Assembly: GCF_947179515.1 (NCBI RefSeq)
Contig: NC_067488.1
Coordinates: forward strand, 26,303,039-26,367,038
DNA: 64,000 nt
Direction of reading: 5' to 3'
DNA from: Apodemus sylvaticus
Lineage: Eukaryota; Chordata; Mammalia; Rodentia; Muridae
The notes below the pieces were generated by a model that worked only from the letters and a program-made list of their open reading frames with translations, ran no database searches and was not told where the DNA came from. Below, one piece after another: positions 11,864 through 24,330 of this stretch (positions are counted from its first letter, which is position 1; each line of letters starts with the position of its first letter). The position numbers and the translations under genes are program-made.

Positions 11864-12429
11864 GCACTCCACAGGGCTGTCGTGTCCAGGTTTTGCATCA
11901 CTTAAGTCCCACAGCTTCTGGCTCAAAGGCTTCTCACCATCATCTAGAAGTGAGAAGCTGAGATGAATTCAGGAAGGATAACTGATTTGCTCAGCCACAA
12001 CATCCAACTGATAAGCTGGATCAAAAGTATGGATCCCAGTCTGTCCCGGTCCAGTCCGGTCCGGACAGAGCCACCACTCTTTGTTGAATGAGCAGCAATG
12101 CTCTGAAGACTGTCTCAATGTCCCTGAAGGCAATACATCACACATCACAAACGCCCTTCTATTTTCCCATCTTCCTGAAAGGAATCGCAAAAAGCCATAG
12201 CAAGTTTCCTACAGTATCTACTTAGAATAAAAAGATATCAAAAAAGCCAGTCTTTAGGTTTGGCTTTCTACTAAAAAGATTGTTTTCATTTTCTGGGAAC
12301 TGGCCGGCTGCATCTGTTGTACTAAGTCAGGTTGTCAAGGGATTGACATGCGTTGGCCAGGTTTAGGAGTTTGTGTTGATATTATGGCTGTGAAAAAGCA
12401 CATATTGGTCCCCACCGTCTATATGACTG

Positions 12430-12610
12430 TGACTGATTTCTTTTTCCTCTTTCTCTTCCATTTAATGCAACTTTTGCTCACAGCCTCGCTGGCATAATTG
12501 ACACATTGGCTCGGGCCGCCAAGATTGCCAACTTGGAGTCTTGGATCAGTGAAATCAGTTATGACAGATGTGATTATTTACAAGAAAATAGAAGTCACTA
12601 TAATTAGACC
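12430..12610. promoter_or_regulatory. Candidate conserved noncoding block
   Basis: Repeat-free sequence with several short motif-like cores: taatgcaact, cataattgacacat, gatgtgattatttac, cactataattagac, plus CpG in ggctcgggccgcc. The mixture of AT cores and retained CpGs is typical of developmental enhancers. No alignment available. Confidence 0.25.
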
Positions 12611-13539
12611 TTCTGAAGAGTACATTTGGGTAGAGAACGAGCAGCCCACTTGAATCTGGCACGAGGTGTTTAGTTTCAGCCCTGAGCAGGCTCTTTTCTA
12701 TCCTGTTAAAGGAGGTGTCGGTTTGCCTGCCTCTCTCTTCCAGACTGCCATCTATCAGTTCTGTGTCACAGCTCCCGGGAGATGGCAGAGGCAGGTGGCA
12801 AAGCGAGCATCTAGGGCACAGGAGATGTGGCTTCAGCCCTCGCTTTCAACACTCGTCCCCAGCAACAGTTGATTTCGTCAGTCGTTAAAACGGGTTTTAA
12901 AAAGAACCTCTGCCTCATCGTAGGCCTGAAAAAACTAAGAAGGAGAATGTCCGGTGATTGCTGGGCTCTTTCTGCATACGCCACCTCAGTCACGGCCTTC
13001 ATCCCCCACTTTCTCGTCATAAAACACAGGCACGGTCATCTCAAGCCAGGGATGAGGGCTGGAGGAACTGCAAAGACCAGCCGTCAGTGCTGACTCGTGC
13101 CTCATATCTCCTATGACTGTATTGATAAATGCCTATTTAGTTGTAGACATTATATGCATGCTACGCTAGGCATTCTAGGCAGTGGTCAGCTCCTCGGTTC
13201 GGTACAGTAACGCCATGCGTATGGTCCATGATACCTTTAAACACCCAAAGAACATTTCATTTTATTTCTTATAGACTCAGGAAGAAAGCAAAGAATACAA
13301 GAATGAATGCAAAATCAAGCATTAAAAAAAAAAGGACTAGGTATCATAGTTATATCAACCTCGACTGTGTCTGTTACAGTCATAATACCTATTTTATGTT
13401 TATTACTTATTTTATTTTGTCAGGAGAAAAACTTATTTGTTAATATTATGTATGTGTGGAGGAAGAGACTGTGAAAGGCAGAACAAACCAGGGCTCACTT
13501 AAGTCACCATGAAGCCTTGGTTGTGGCGGGAGCTTTATA

Positions 13540-13680
13540 AACACTGACTCAGTCGCTCTTGCGAAGATCTAGTAACTCTAACACTCCACACGAGAAAATT
13601 ATCCAAAAAGTTGGAAGGTTAAGAAACTTATCCAAAGCTACTCGGGTAATAACTGTGGTGATCCAAAACTCAAAATGGCT
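13540..13680 (+). mobile_element. MIR-like relic
   Basis: Shows acacgagaaaattatccaa, ggttaagaaacttatccaa and gctactcgggtaataactg, equivalent to the MIR centre and right arm. Confidence 0.4.
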
Positions 13681-14021
13681 CAGCAGATTAAGACTTTGTT
13701 TCTTGCTTACACCACCATTCTGGTGTGTCTAACATTCAGGCCACAGTTGTTCAGGGGACACAAAGCCATCTTTCTTGTAGCCCCGCCTCCCTCTGGTTCT
13801 GAGAGCTCGCACTGTTTGGTGGTGGGTGGGGAAACTCTGAGAACTACAAGTGGGGGACTTTTTATTAGTCAAGTCAGTTAGAATTGACCAAATCACTCTA
13901 TTTGGATACCACTGGCCAGAAAGCAGTTACAATGGTACACCTGACTGCAAGGAAGGCTGGGAAATGTAGTCAGGAAATCAGAGACTGAGAGGTACAAACA
14001 AGTCTGAGACTGTTAGCTAGG

Positions 14022-14024
<3 letters not shown>

Positions 14025-14054
<30 letters not shown>
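14025..14054. repeat. (CA)15 microsatellite
   Basis: Uninterrupted CA array in single-copy DNA. Confidence 0.97.
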
Positions 14055-14055
<1 letters not shown>

Positions 14056-14982
14056 CATCCATGCTCTTCCTGCTTTCCTGAGCTGCTGTTCTCAGTCTTA
14101 GCTCCGCGCCCCCACCCCCCATTCCCCCACTCCCCCACCCCACCTCACCCCCCACCCCCGCCTCTGACCCGCCCACAGTCTTGTGACCTCACACACTTTT
14201 CTCAGCACCAGATTTCTCCTGTGTAGCATAGTTTCCATGTGAGACAATAGGAAGACAACTGCACGACTGCATTTGGGGAGTTTCTCTGATAGCTCAGCAA
14301 GGCTTAACCTGGTGTTGTCTTTTCTATGACCCCTGACTCCAGGCCTACAGTGGCACTGCTAGAAGGATGCAGAAAATGGTGGTGGCCTCTTCAGTACAGG
14401 ACACAGAAGTGTACAGAGGGTTTTAGGGAATCAGGCTAGAGGCGTTCTCTTGACTGGACCTAGAGCGACCATTAGGCATCAAGAAAGCTCTGCAGAGGTA
14501 GGATTCCAACCCTCTGTCAGAAGTAAACTGTGTGTCTCACCCATTGCTGTGCAGTGAATACTTCAACTGGGCACCTGTCATCCTCAAAGATAAAGCTGCC
14601 ACACCAGCTGGTGGCTAACACTGTATGGACTCCTCCCTGTAATGGCTAGGCAGGCCCAGTCTCCTTAGCAAAAGCCTTGTATTAAGGGTTTTTTAATCCT
14701 TAGATCATGTCAAAGCTGTTTGTTCAGAGACCCTCAAACAAACAGGCATGTTTCTTCTCCCCCAAGAAGCCTTCATAGAGTACTCGGCCCTCAGTGGTCC
14801 CTACCTCTCCAGAGCTCAGAGTATTTGCTGACTTCCTATCTAAAGGGCCCCCTTTACTTTGTAACATTTCACTACCCTCTTCTTACTCGCTGTTTGGTTT
14901 AGAAGTAAGAATCCAGGACAATGCCTGAAGCTACAGGAGTCATTGGTTTTCCCAAGCATTCTATAGAGGCCCTGTACTCGCT

Positions 14983-15378
14983 GTCTTAGTTAGGGTTTCT
15001 AATGCTGTGTCAAAGCACCATGACCAAAGGAAAGGGTTGATGTGGCCTACACTTGAAGATCATACTCCATCATTGGAGGAGGTCAAGACAGGAACTCAAG
15101 AAGGGCAGGAACCTGGAAGCAGGAGCTGATGCAGAGGCCATAGGGAGGTGCTGCTGACTGGCTACATCACATGGCTTGTTCAGCCTGATTTCCTAGAGAA
15201 CCCAGGACCACCGGCTCAGTGATGGCCCCACCCGCCATGGACTGGGCTCTCCCCCCACTGATCACTAACTGAGAAAAATGCCTTGCAGCTGGAATTCATG
15301 AAGGCATGAATTCAAGTGAGGCTCCTACCTCTCTGATGGCTCTAGCTTGGGTCAAGTTGACATACAAAGCAGCCAGTT
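14983..15378 (-). mobile_element. Rodent MaLR-type solo LTR
   Basis: Starts gtcttagttagggtttcta, contains aggagctgatgcagaggcc, cagcctgatttcctagaga, gatcactaactgagaaaa, and ends near gtcaagttgacatac. Reversed, it starts TG and carries the standard LTR order. Same family as copies at 51808 and 63433. Confidence 0.8.
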
Positions 15379-15863
15379 CACTAACCAACATCAAATCAGT
15401 TCATTCAGAATTGCATCCAGGTATTGGCTTTAATCAGAAGGAAACGGATTCCAGGTCACCATCCGTTTGCTACCTGCCCTTCATATTGGAGATGGAAAAG
15501 ACACAGTAAGCAAAGGAAGAAAGGGGAAGGAGGTACTTACAATTATCTGATATTTACAGCCTCACTCACCCTTCATTACATGCCTTGTCACATGATCTCA
15601 TTCTCATTGAGAAGACACTTGGCAAGGGGAGCTCCCCTCCAGGCCCTGCTTGCCCTTCATGAAAGTCCAAACACGTGCTTTAAAAATGCGTCTCATGATG
15701 AGACTTGGCATCTAGGACTAGCCCTGTGAGGGACCCGCCTATGGCTTCTACAATAGATCCCGCCTTCAACTTCCTGCTCTGTTTTTGTTTTTTAATGGTG
15801 ATGACCTATGCATGAACCAAGATCTCCATTGCTTAGGATTCAGTCAACTTGTGGTTGTTGTCT

Positions 15864-15908
15864 TCATCATCCTCGTCATCGTCATCGTCATCATCATCAT
15901 AATCATAG
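15864..15908. repeat. (CAT)n trinucleotide repeat
   Basis: CAT/CGT triplets with interruptions. The poly-D reading on the minus strand is a consequence of this repeat and not a protein. Confidence 0.9.
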
Positions 15909-16603
15909 TTGTCAATGTTGCTGTTACTGTTGTCGTGGGCTGTCGCTGGCTGTTGAAGGCTGCTGCTTTGTGCAGCTGACACACCATTCTCAAATTCGTC
16001 ACAGGCAACAAAAGAACTATGGGGGGGCCGATGCACACGGTCACTCTTTAAGGGTTTCAGGGGCCACCTGGTCTAGAGAGCTAAGCATCTGTGTCCAAGT
16101 GAAGAGAGTTCAAAGATAGAAGGTGTGTGCACAGCCAAAATGCCATTGCATGATGGGAGATTTCTTCTGTTGGCCTGGTTGGTTCCAGGTGCTGGAGGAG
16201 GGGGTGTAGAGGGGGAATAGACACTGAAGACAGGGTCTCAACACGCAAGGACCTTAAGAGCCCTCTGGATGGGCAAGGTATCAGAGCCTGACAAGATACA
16301 ATGACTAGGTACGAATAACAAAGACAGCACTTGTGAATGACAAACCCCAGACCTGTGGTTTACAGGAAGGTTGCACTGAGAGAGGCTGGGTACACCTGGG
16401 ACCTGCCCCCGGCTTCCCTTTCCTCTCTTACAAGTTGATACCACACTGCAGGGGAAGGAGCGCATGAGATGCTCTTAGACGGTGGGCACGGAGTAAGCAC
16501 CACGTCGGCCCTAGCCTGTTCTTAGTATTCACAATGCTAGCTTCTCCCCATCTGAAGGAAGAGACAGCCAAATGGCCACAGGATGCTTTCTAGAGGAAGG
16601 ATT

Positions 16604-16820
16604 TGGCTAGGCTTGAGGATGTAGCTCTGTGAGTAGAATGTTTGCCGAATATGTGAGCAGCTCCGGTTTGAACCCAGCAGCGCCTAAACCAGGCACGGTA
16701 GCAGACACCTGTAATCCACTGAGAGGTGGAGGCGACGGAGTTCAAGGTTATCCTTGGTGACACAGGGAGTTCAGCCAGCCTGAACTAAAGACTGTCAAAA
16801 AAAAAAAGTAAATAAAATAA
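16604..16820 (+). mobile_element. B4-family SINE (ID plus B1 composite)
   Basis: The left part is ID/tRNA-like (ggatgtagctctgtgagtag, ggtttgaacccagca, a decayed B-box). The right part is B1-like (caggcacggtagcagacac, ggttatccttggtgacaca) with an A-rich tail. This order defines B4/RSINE1. Confidence 0.8.
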
Positions 16821-17549
16821 GACTCAAATTTGAGTTGAGACAAGAAGAAATGTGACTGGAAACCTGTAAAAGAGTGTGGGCATCTGTGCCTTCAGCCTAG
16901 GAAACACCCGTGTGCAGAGCAGACAGGAGGAGGCAGAGTGAGTGCTGTACTAGATCAGGCCTTGTCTGCTTTCTGGTCTGACTTGCAGATGCCAGTGAGG
17001 TCTCTGCATCCCGCCCTTCCTGAAGGCCAGCTGGCTTTTCTTCTGGTGTCCTTAATGCATGCTAATGAAATCTGAGGGCCAGCAGAAGGTACCTACTTCC
17101 CCACCGTCCAGTCCTATACCCCTGCTTTGACTGGCCCAGCCCCCTCTCTCATCCAGGGCATCTATAAACCCCACTTTCACAGCCCTGAGGGGTTGGCAAG
17201 GCCGCCACAGACTTCAGTCACATCACGATGGAAACAATTGAAAACCACTTGGCAAAAGGAAGGGGGTGACCTAATGTTTTAGAGCAGGATTCTGTTTTTT
17301 CCCCCCTCACCACTATGAGGGGAAACAACCTGAGACAAAACAATTGCTTTACCAGGCTGGTACCCCAGGCTCCCCTAGCCTACCGCCTCAGAGACCTCTG
17401 CAGAGCAGAGGAACTGTCTGGAGCTCTGAAGCTGGCTTTGTTTGCCTCCTGGTTTGCCAGGGTTCCTGGGGCCTCTCGGAGGCGAGGATGTGGCACAGAG
17501 GCCTGTAGAAAGGCCCAATATTGAGCCAGGGGAATGTGGGCCTCTGGCA

Positions 17550-17725
17550 GGTGGCCTGGAATAAATGGCCGTGTTCTGAGGGTGAACACAGGCGAATTAT
17601 AAATAGCACCTGCCTCCCTCCCCTTCCAGCTTGCCGTGTCTATCACTGGAGCGTTGATGGTTAACTTTAAGGGGACTGAGCGGGGTAACAAGGAAGGGGA
17701 AGGTGAAAGGAGATGCTAGCCGGGA
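17550..17725. promoter_or_regulatory. Candidate regulatory module with MEF2/TATA-like and E-box motifs
   Basis: ttataaatag at about 17598-17607 fits the MEF2 consensus (and also reads as a TATA box, TATAAATA). It is followed at once by cacctg, an E-box. Nearby are ggaataaatggccg and ggttaactttaag. The block is repeat-free, with CpGs before and after it. Confidence 0.3.
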
Positions 17726-17947
17726 GATGCGAGAGCCAGGTTGTACGTTGCCTCCACGCAGGAAAAGTATGGCTGAGAGAGTTGCTCACAGTGAGACTTG
17801 GCTTCGCAGCCATGCTTCAGGACTGGGTTAACGTGCTCGGCCCTCCACTCTTGTCTTCACAATGCTCATTTTTTTCTCATCTTTGAAAGAAAGCAACGTT
17901 AAAAGAAAAAAAGAAAAAGGGACAACAACAACAAAAAAAATACAAGA

Positions 17948-18085
17948 AGGGCCAAGGATGCATGCATAGCGGTATCCATCTTTGATCCCAACCCTCAGAA
18001 GGCAGAGGCAGGCAAACCTCTGTGAATCTGAGGTCCAGCTAGTACCTGACCAGCCAGGACTACCCTAAGTAGTGAAAACCTGTCA
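17948..18085 (+). mobile_element. Degenerate B1-related SINE
   Basis: Decayed B1 landmarks are visible: tttgatcccaaccctcaga, ggcagaggcaggcaaacct, tgaccagccaggactaccc and gtgaaaacctgtc. Confidence 0.6.
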
Positions 18086-18409
18086 GACAAACCCCGCCAC
18101 AGCATCAGGCAAGTGCCGGTTGGTCGTCCGTTGGGTCTTTTATAGACACGTCTTGAAGATTACCAGAGTGTGCAGAGAAGGCGCGTGCAGCAGGGATCAG
18201 TGGGGTGTGAGCGGGGGTCACTAGGGTAGCCAGACTCAGGGTCACCTCTACAGCTATGGTAATTCGCCTCAAGGATCTGAGCCCCACACGGAGGTGGCTT
18301 CCAAAGCTGGAAGAGAGGAGGAGACCTTCCAAAGCTCCACCCCCACATCCAAAACAGCAGCTCTGCTCTGACTTAAGTATTAGATCACAGCACTTTAAAA
18401 GTGGATTCA

Positions 18410-18777
18410 GCCATTAGGAACAATGAATTCATGAAATTCTTAGACAAATGGATGGAGCTGGAGAACATCATACTAAGTGAGGTAACCCAGTCTCAAAAGA
18501 TCAGTCATGGTATGCACTCACTGATAAGTGGATATTAGCCTAGAAACTTGGTATACCCCAGAAATAATCCACATATTAAATGATGTCCAAAAAGAACGGA
18601 GGAGTGGCCCCTGGTTCTAGAAAGACTCAACAAGGGAATACCAGAACAGGGAAGTGGGAAGGGGTAGATGGGGGAACAGGGGGAGGGAAGAGGGCTTATG
18701 GGACTTGCGGGGAGTGGGGACCCAGAAAAGGGGAAATCATTTGAAATGTAAATAAAAAATACATCGAATAAAAAAAG
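18410..18777 (+). mobile_element. 5'-truncated L1 (ORF2 end plus 3' UTR)
   Basis: Plus-strand sequence matches the last codons of L1 ORF2 (NNEFMKFLDKWMELENII and LSEVTQSQKISHGMH). A G-rich 3' UTR and an A-rich tail (aaataaaaaatacatcgaataaaaaaag) follow. Near-identical short sequences flank it (aagtggattca at 18399-18409, aagtggatttca at 18778-18789) and are the likely target-site duplication. The copy is inactive. Confidence 0.9.
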
Positions 18778-19167
18778 AAGTGGATTTCATGCTTTAAAAA
18801 GGAAAAGCAAAACCAATATTGTACTGGGTGCTCTTGTGTTGGTACTGAGTCAGTGAAGCCCGCAGAAGGAGGAGCCTGGGCCAGCCCGACTGGTCTGCTG
18901 GTCTGCCTTGGGTTTTTGTTCGGTAAAGGGTGATCCTGGAAGGTAGGGAACAGGAAGGGTCCTAGGGATGCCCTATCCATCCCCACCCTTCAGTGAGTGA
19001 CAGAGGAGCCATGGGGCTTGCTCCAGTACTAGAACTGCCAGTCCTGGGGCTTGAAGCCCTACTAAGTGTTCAGCCAGAGCTGAGAGAATGGCAGGATTTA
19101 TCTCATGGAGCTGTGTGGCAGAGGGAGAGGCATGAGCAGCAGGGCAGGGAGGGAGACCAACACTCAC

Positions 19168-19174
<7 letters not shown>

Positions 19175-19242
<68 letters not shown>
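19175..19242. repeat. (CT)34 microsatellite
   Basis: An uninterrupted 68-base CT array. It produces runs of alternating L/S or E/R in all frames, so overlapping ORFs are artefacts. Confidence 0.98.
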
Positions 19243-19245
<3 letters not shown>

Positions 19246-21068
19246 CTGAGGAACCGAGGCCTAGGGAAGACAGTAGCTCCCATAGGGCAGCCTCTCCCCA
19301 TCTAACTCCACCACAGCTCCTCACTGAAGGGACGTGAGATGCAAGCCAGTGTCCTCAGGGGGAGGGGGCAGGCCTCAAGCTTCTGGAGAGGCCTTCCGGC
19401 AAGACGCAGCCCTGCAGCTTTGAGGCCCGAGGGGGAAGATGGTGTTCATTCTGTTCGGCCCCTGCAGAGCCCTCAGGAAGGCTGCTGCTACAGGACCTGA
19501 ATGCATAATGTGCCTCCAGCAAACTGAGCTGTGAGGAAATCCAGTCTCCTCTACACAGGAAAGAACGTGACTTGGACAGGTGACTCGCTCTCTGCACTTC
19601 CCCCACCCCCACCCCACCCCCGTGTATTCCTCAGGGAGAACATTAACAACCTTCTAAAACATAATTTTCATGAATGTAGGGTGCGCTCACCTGTGATCTC
19701 AGGCTTGATTTCCTGGTCTTTGGGTGTAATATGTATTCCTTACAGGAAACTGAAGGAAGATAGGGATGGATAAAGATTCCCATAAATGTAGACCTTGATC
19801 TTCATATCTCAGACACACTTAGAAAATAAGTAAATGAGCTTTACAGTGTGCTGTGCTGGCCGGATCCCTGGCCTTACACTTCGCTGCCAGACCCTCGGAA
19901 AGCTAACTCGGGCTCCCCTGAACGAATCAGACAGTCTCTTTCCCAGCTTCTCCTGACCTCACAGAATGTAAGTGAATTCAGAGCCCTCAAGGAGAGTATG
20001 TGCAGTGCTTCATCAGTCCCAAAACTGGTCCAAGACATCCACACAGCTCATTTTCTAATGAGTACCTGGAAAGGTGACTCTTGCTTGCGACATCTTCCAG
20101 AGTCTCCATCCCAGCCTGAGAGCACAGGTCTTGGAGCAATTATAAAGATACCAACTTCCTTTCTGAACTCTGCACACACTAGCCTTTCTAAGTGAGGTAA
20201 GCAGAGTCCTGTGAGCTCTGTGACAAGGGGATTCCTCCTGTGAGCATAGGACAACAGGGTTGTTAGTCCCTTTGGTTTTGGAAACCTTTTGGACTTGTTG
20301 GGGTGCAGATGTCAATGGTTATGAGAGGTGGGACATCTCTCTGTCCTCATAGTCAGCTCTTCCACGTTTTTACGTCATGATACAGTTGAGTTCTTTACTG
20401 TTGTGTTACCTTCCATGCCACCCTCTTAGCCCATAAGAGAATAAACACATCCATGGATTCTAAGGCCAGGACTGGAATATTTAAGGGATGGAAGGCGTGC
20501 ACCCCATCATCCTGTAATCTGTGGTGCTGTACATCTTCAGGCAAATGCACAGAGCCTCTGTAACCCAACGCCTGCTGCACCTTAATTCCAGTATTTCATA
20601 ACTTAGCAGCCAGTTTACCATCCCGCCCAGGTGAGCACCAATTTCCTCCCAAACAGAGTTGGCCATCTCTGGTCCACCCGTCAACACATCGCAGACATTT
20701 AATAACTTGCACGTTATTGTGTCGCTCATCTTGCTGAGACAGAGATGTTCTACCTCCTCTTTACTACTTGGGCCTTAAGGAAGAAAGGCATCCCCCCCAC
20801 CAATGGCTTCCATATTTCCATCTGCTGGCCTATTAGGATGTGATTAAATATTTAAAAACTGGAATATAAGAACTGTGAATCTATATTTAAGTCAGCAAGT
20901 CAAATGTTTTCATTTTAGTTATTAATTTTCTTATGTGACAATTTCATACAGGGACGCGACATATTCTGATTACTCACTCGCCACTCCTCCCTTATATCTT
21001 CCCTTATTCCACCAGCCCTATCCTCCATCTCCATCTTCCTTACCCGTCCCTTTCCCAGATTCATGACT
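19243..21068. other. Single-copy DNA, no gene seen
   Basis: ORFs up to 115 codons here overlap on both strands and show no family signature. A donor-like site (aagtgaggtaagc at 20190) has no convincing acceptor. Confidence 0.5.
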
Positions 21069-21069
21069 C

Positions 21070-21077
21070 TGTGTGTG

Positions 21078-21110
<33 letters not shown>
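21070..21110. repeat. (TG)n microsatellite
   Basis: TG array with one C interruption. Potential Z-DNA tract. Confidence 0.97.
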
Positions 21111-21154
21111 CCCATTTGGCTTAACCAGGGCCGTCTGTGTGATAGAACTATCGA

Positions 21155-21352
21155 ATTTTGTTTTTTGAAACAGTCTCTCATGTAGCCCAGGCTGGCCTTG
21201 AACTTCTATATAGATGAGGGTGACCTTGAACTCCTGATCTCCCTGCTTCTACTTACTGAGTCCTGGGATTACAGGCAAGCACCACCATGTTCAGTTTATA
21301 CAATGCTGGGAATTGAACTAAACAGGAATTACACAACTGAGCCACATCCCCA
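21155..21352 (-). mobile_element. B4-family SINE, antisense
   Basis: Plus text shows the B1 part first (tgtagcccaggctggcctt, gggattacaggcaagcacc), then the ID part (aatgctgggaattgaacta, gagccacatccccag). The order is that of a reversed B4. Confidence 0.82.
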
Positions 21353-23599
21353 GAACCCAACCTATCGATAGTCTTATGTTCTTATGTTTAAAATGCTCTG
21401 TAATATCTTGGTGCTGTGCACTAGCCTATCACATGTTGATATTTCATCTCTGTTATTCAGGGCAGTACAGTCCCATCTCCAAACTGCTACATATAGCTGT
21501 GCGCAGACTACGTCAAGAGTTTAAATTTGGACTCTTTCATGAATAGGAAGGTTGGTGAAAGAATTGTCCGGGTCAACGCCTTGCCTCCAGGCCTCTGGCC
21601 CCTGTGAGGTACCCCATGTGGAATAAAGACGAGTTAAGTCGAGAGGGCACCTGTCAGCAACTCTGGCACCTGGGAGGAGAATTGGGGCAAGAGAATTGGA
21701 AGTTCCTAAGACCGTGTCCAAGAGAGAAAGAGAGAGAGGGTTGGGGGAGGGAAGGGGAGATACTCGGAGTGGGGGCGGGGGGGGGGGGAGAGACTCCGCT
21801 AGGGGCTTAGACTCCTCAACCTCTAGTTCTCTTTCTGCAGCAGCTTGTCTAAGTTGGTATGGCCAAGCAGAACACCACAGACATTTGCAGCAACTCACTG
21901 GGTTAGGTCCAAGACCAAGGTGCTGGCAGATTCCGTTCCTGCATAGGGCCCCCCTTCTTGGCTTGCAGAGGTCTCCCATCCATGTGTCCCTAAGTGGTGG
22001 GGACAGAGTCTGTTCTCCCTTCCTCTCCTCGGGGGCTCTCATCCCATGAAGATGGCGCCACCTTCCTGACCGCATATAAACCTAGCAATGTCCCAAAGCA
22101 CCCCGCTTCTTCCCAGTTTGAACAAGCACCAGTCCAGAACAGGTCTGTGACAATTCTGCCATCTGGCTTCTGGTAGGAACCATTCTGCTGTAGCCAGAGC
22201 AACCGTTTTGCTTCCGGCCTCAGCTCCTGATTCCATCAATGTCTCTCTGGTGACAGACACCCTGATTCTCAGGTTCCTCCCACCCTCCCGATCCTTCACA
22301 GAATCCAAAATCCCTCTGAGGGCCACAGAACGCAAACTCCCTTTCCTGTCTTTCAGGTTGGAGCTTGGGCCCAGGTTTTCCATCTGCCCCCTAATATATC
22401 CACCATTCAACACCAGATAGGAGAAGTTTGGTTTTTTGCTCTACAGTGAGTGCTGACTTAAAAAAAACTCTAGTGGCTTAGGGAAAGAAAATAGAAGCAA
22501 CAACAACAACAACAACAAAACCCCCACACATAAATCATTGCAGTCACTATGTTTAAGCGTCATGTGCAATTCTGCATTCTATTCTATTTTATAATAAAAA
22601 TACGTTTTAAATGTCACAAACAAAACTGGGTAAGCTTAGTACCAGGTCCCAAGCTAAGAGGCCTGCATCTCTCAAGTTCTTCCGGGCTTCTCTTGCCCTA
22701 TCCCTTACTTCCTTTAAGATCTCTCACTCACCTTGCCTTCCGACATCTAAAGCCAGGACCGGTCCTTTGTGCATCCATTGACTTACCGATTTACCGGAAT
22801 GTTAAAGCAGTTCTACTGTACTTAAGGTATCCCGTATTCCTCCTATATGGCCTTGGTAATAACACACAGTGGGATGTAGCACTGAGCGCAGGCCCAGTGT
22901 CTATCAGAGCTCCGAGTTCAAGCATGAACTCAAAGTCTTAATCTCAGTCTCACACCTTTAACTTACAAAGAAAGAAGCCCAAGGCCCGGGCTTGCAGGCC
23001 AGTACCTGGCATAAAGGGCACAGAGATTAAGTAAGAGAGAGGAAGGTGGATTTGGCAGTGAGAATCCCAGACTAGACGGTCCATTTGCCACTGAGTCCCA
23101 GCCATTGGTTCTGAGCTCTCACGAGCTCTGGGACGCTGGCCAGTCCCTTCTTACTCTTGAGGAAAAGATATCAAGAAACTCTCGGTCTCTCGGAGACATA
23201 CCCAAAATACTTAAAACATGATGTAGATAGAAGAAAATGCATCCGAAGGCCCAAACCAGCTTCAAGCAAACAATTCACTGGTGTTGGGCCAAGACTCCAT
23301 AGGATGCATAGAGCCTTCCTCTGAGAGGCAAGTGTGCGGCCATTGTGAGCCTTACCTCTGAGCCCGGATGTGCCTCTCCCACTGCCACTGAGGCTAAGCT
23401 CTTAGGAGTCCTTGGGAGATGGTAGTTGCTTGATAACTATAAATGACTATACCCACACATCTAAATGTCCCTGCCTCCTTCCCAGGGCTCATCCTGGGGT
23501 CCTACACGGACCAACTTACTACCCAACAATATATACTTATTATGTAACCCAGAGATGCAACTTCTAATGACATTTTGGCATTGGTTATTAAGTGAGTAT
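21353..23599. other. Single-copy DNA, no gene seen
   Basis: Contains a 184-codon minus-strand ORF (21521-22075) that crosses a G-run and shows no family signature. At 22048 gaagatggcgccacc fits a YY1 site, with catataaa about 15 bp on. Confidence 0.5.
22498..22518. repeat. (CAA)n repeat
   Basis: About seven CAA triplets before an A/C-rich stretch. Confidence 0.9.
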
Positions 23600-23830
23600 G
23601 AGAGGTCCAGGGTTTGGGGCAAATAGATGTAATATTTGGTAATGAACTGATATCCCAAGACCTCCGAGAGAGCACCCCTTGGGCCGTGATTTATCTTCCT
23701 CTTAATGCAGGTAAGAGAAATGGAGCTTGGCAAAGAACTGGAGTGTACCATTTGTCAAAAGCTGCACCGAACCAGTCCTTTCTGCCTAAATTAATTTACT
23801 CCTCCATGCTATAAATTTCTCCTTCCCATT
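23600..23830. promoter_or_regulatory. Candidate conserved noncoding block or cryptic exon end
   Basis: Repeat-free. Contains gatgtaatatttggtaatg, a good donor-like site (aatgcag then gtaagaga at about 23711), and an AT-rich end (cctaaattaatttactcc). I cannot define an acceptor partner for the donor. Confidence 0.22.
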
Positions 23831-24079
23831 CTCTCTGTTCGCTCTCACATTGTCTCTTTCTTGCTGGGAGGGAGGAATTCACACTAACTGAGGGACACAT
23901 CTCACCAGGGGCAGGACTGGGGCCGGGGTAGCCAGAGTAGCCCATTATTTCTGAATCTGCGACTTTCTAAGGGCGTTCGCACCTTCTGCAGCTGAAGGGA
24001 GGACAAAGGAACACTTGAGCCGGGTGGCATCAGCCCTGTTTTCTTCCCTGGAGGGAAAATGGACCATTATTCTCTCAGT

Positions 24080-24330
24080 ACCCATTTCCCACCAGCCTTC
24101 CATTTAACTTCCACCGGAGAGCGGCCCCAGCTTCGAAGGTTTCCCTGCTGGACACTCCAACAACATATTAGCATGTTTTGCATTTAAAAAGAGGCTTGAA
24201 AAATGAATCCAATGATTGGCATGGTGTTTCAAAAGGACTTTCCAAACTACTAGTAATTGTGTGGTTTTAAAATTCACCACTCCTGCCTGAAATGCCCTGT
24301 GCCTGGCAGCCAGCTTACTCAGGAGAAACT
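24080..24330. promoter_or_regulatory. Candidate conserved noncoding block
   Basis: Repeat-free with cores gttttgcatttaaa, gaatccaatgattggcatg, and actactagtaattgtgtgg. CCAAT and ATTGG lie close together in inverted arrangement. Confidence 0.25.

Larger units (their letters stand above)
11865..14020. other. Single-copy DNA, no gene seen
   Basis: Apart from the candidate block at 12.4-12.6 kb and a MIR-like relic at 13.5 kb I see no feature. At 12048-12068 the short cccggtccagtccggtccgg is CpG-dense and partly palindromic. Confidence 0.5.

Noticed and set aside
15833..16044. Poly-aspartate ORF
   Set aside because: Produced by the CAT repeat on the opposite strand.
17160..17190. ctataaacccc as a promoter TATA box
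   Set aside because: Isolated, with no supporting initiator or downstream exon.
21521..22075. 184-codon minus-strand ORF
   Set aside because: It crosses a G-run, giving a proline run, and has no domain or splice structure.
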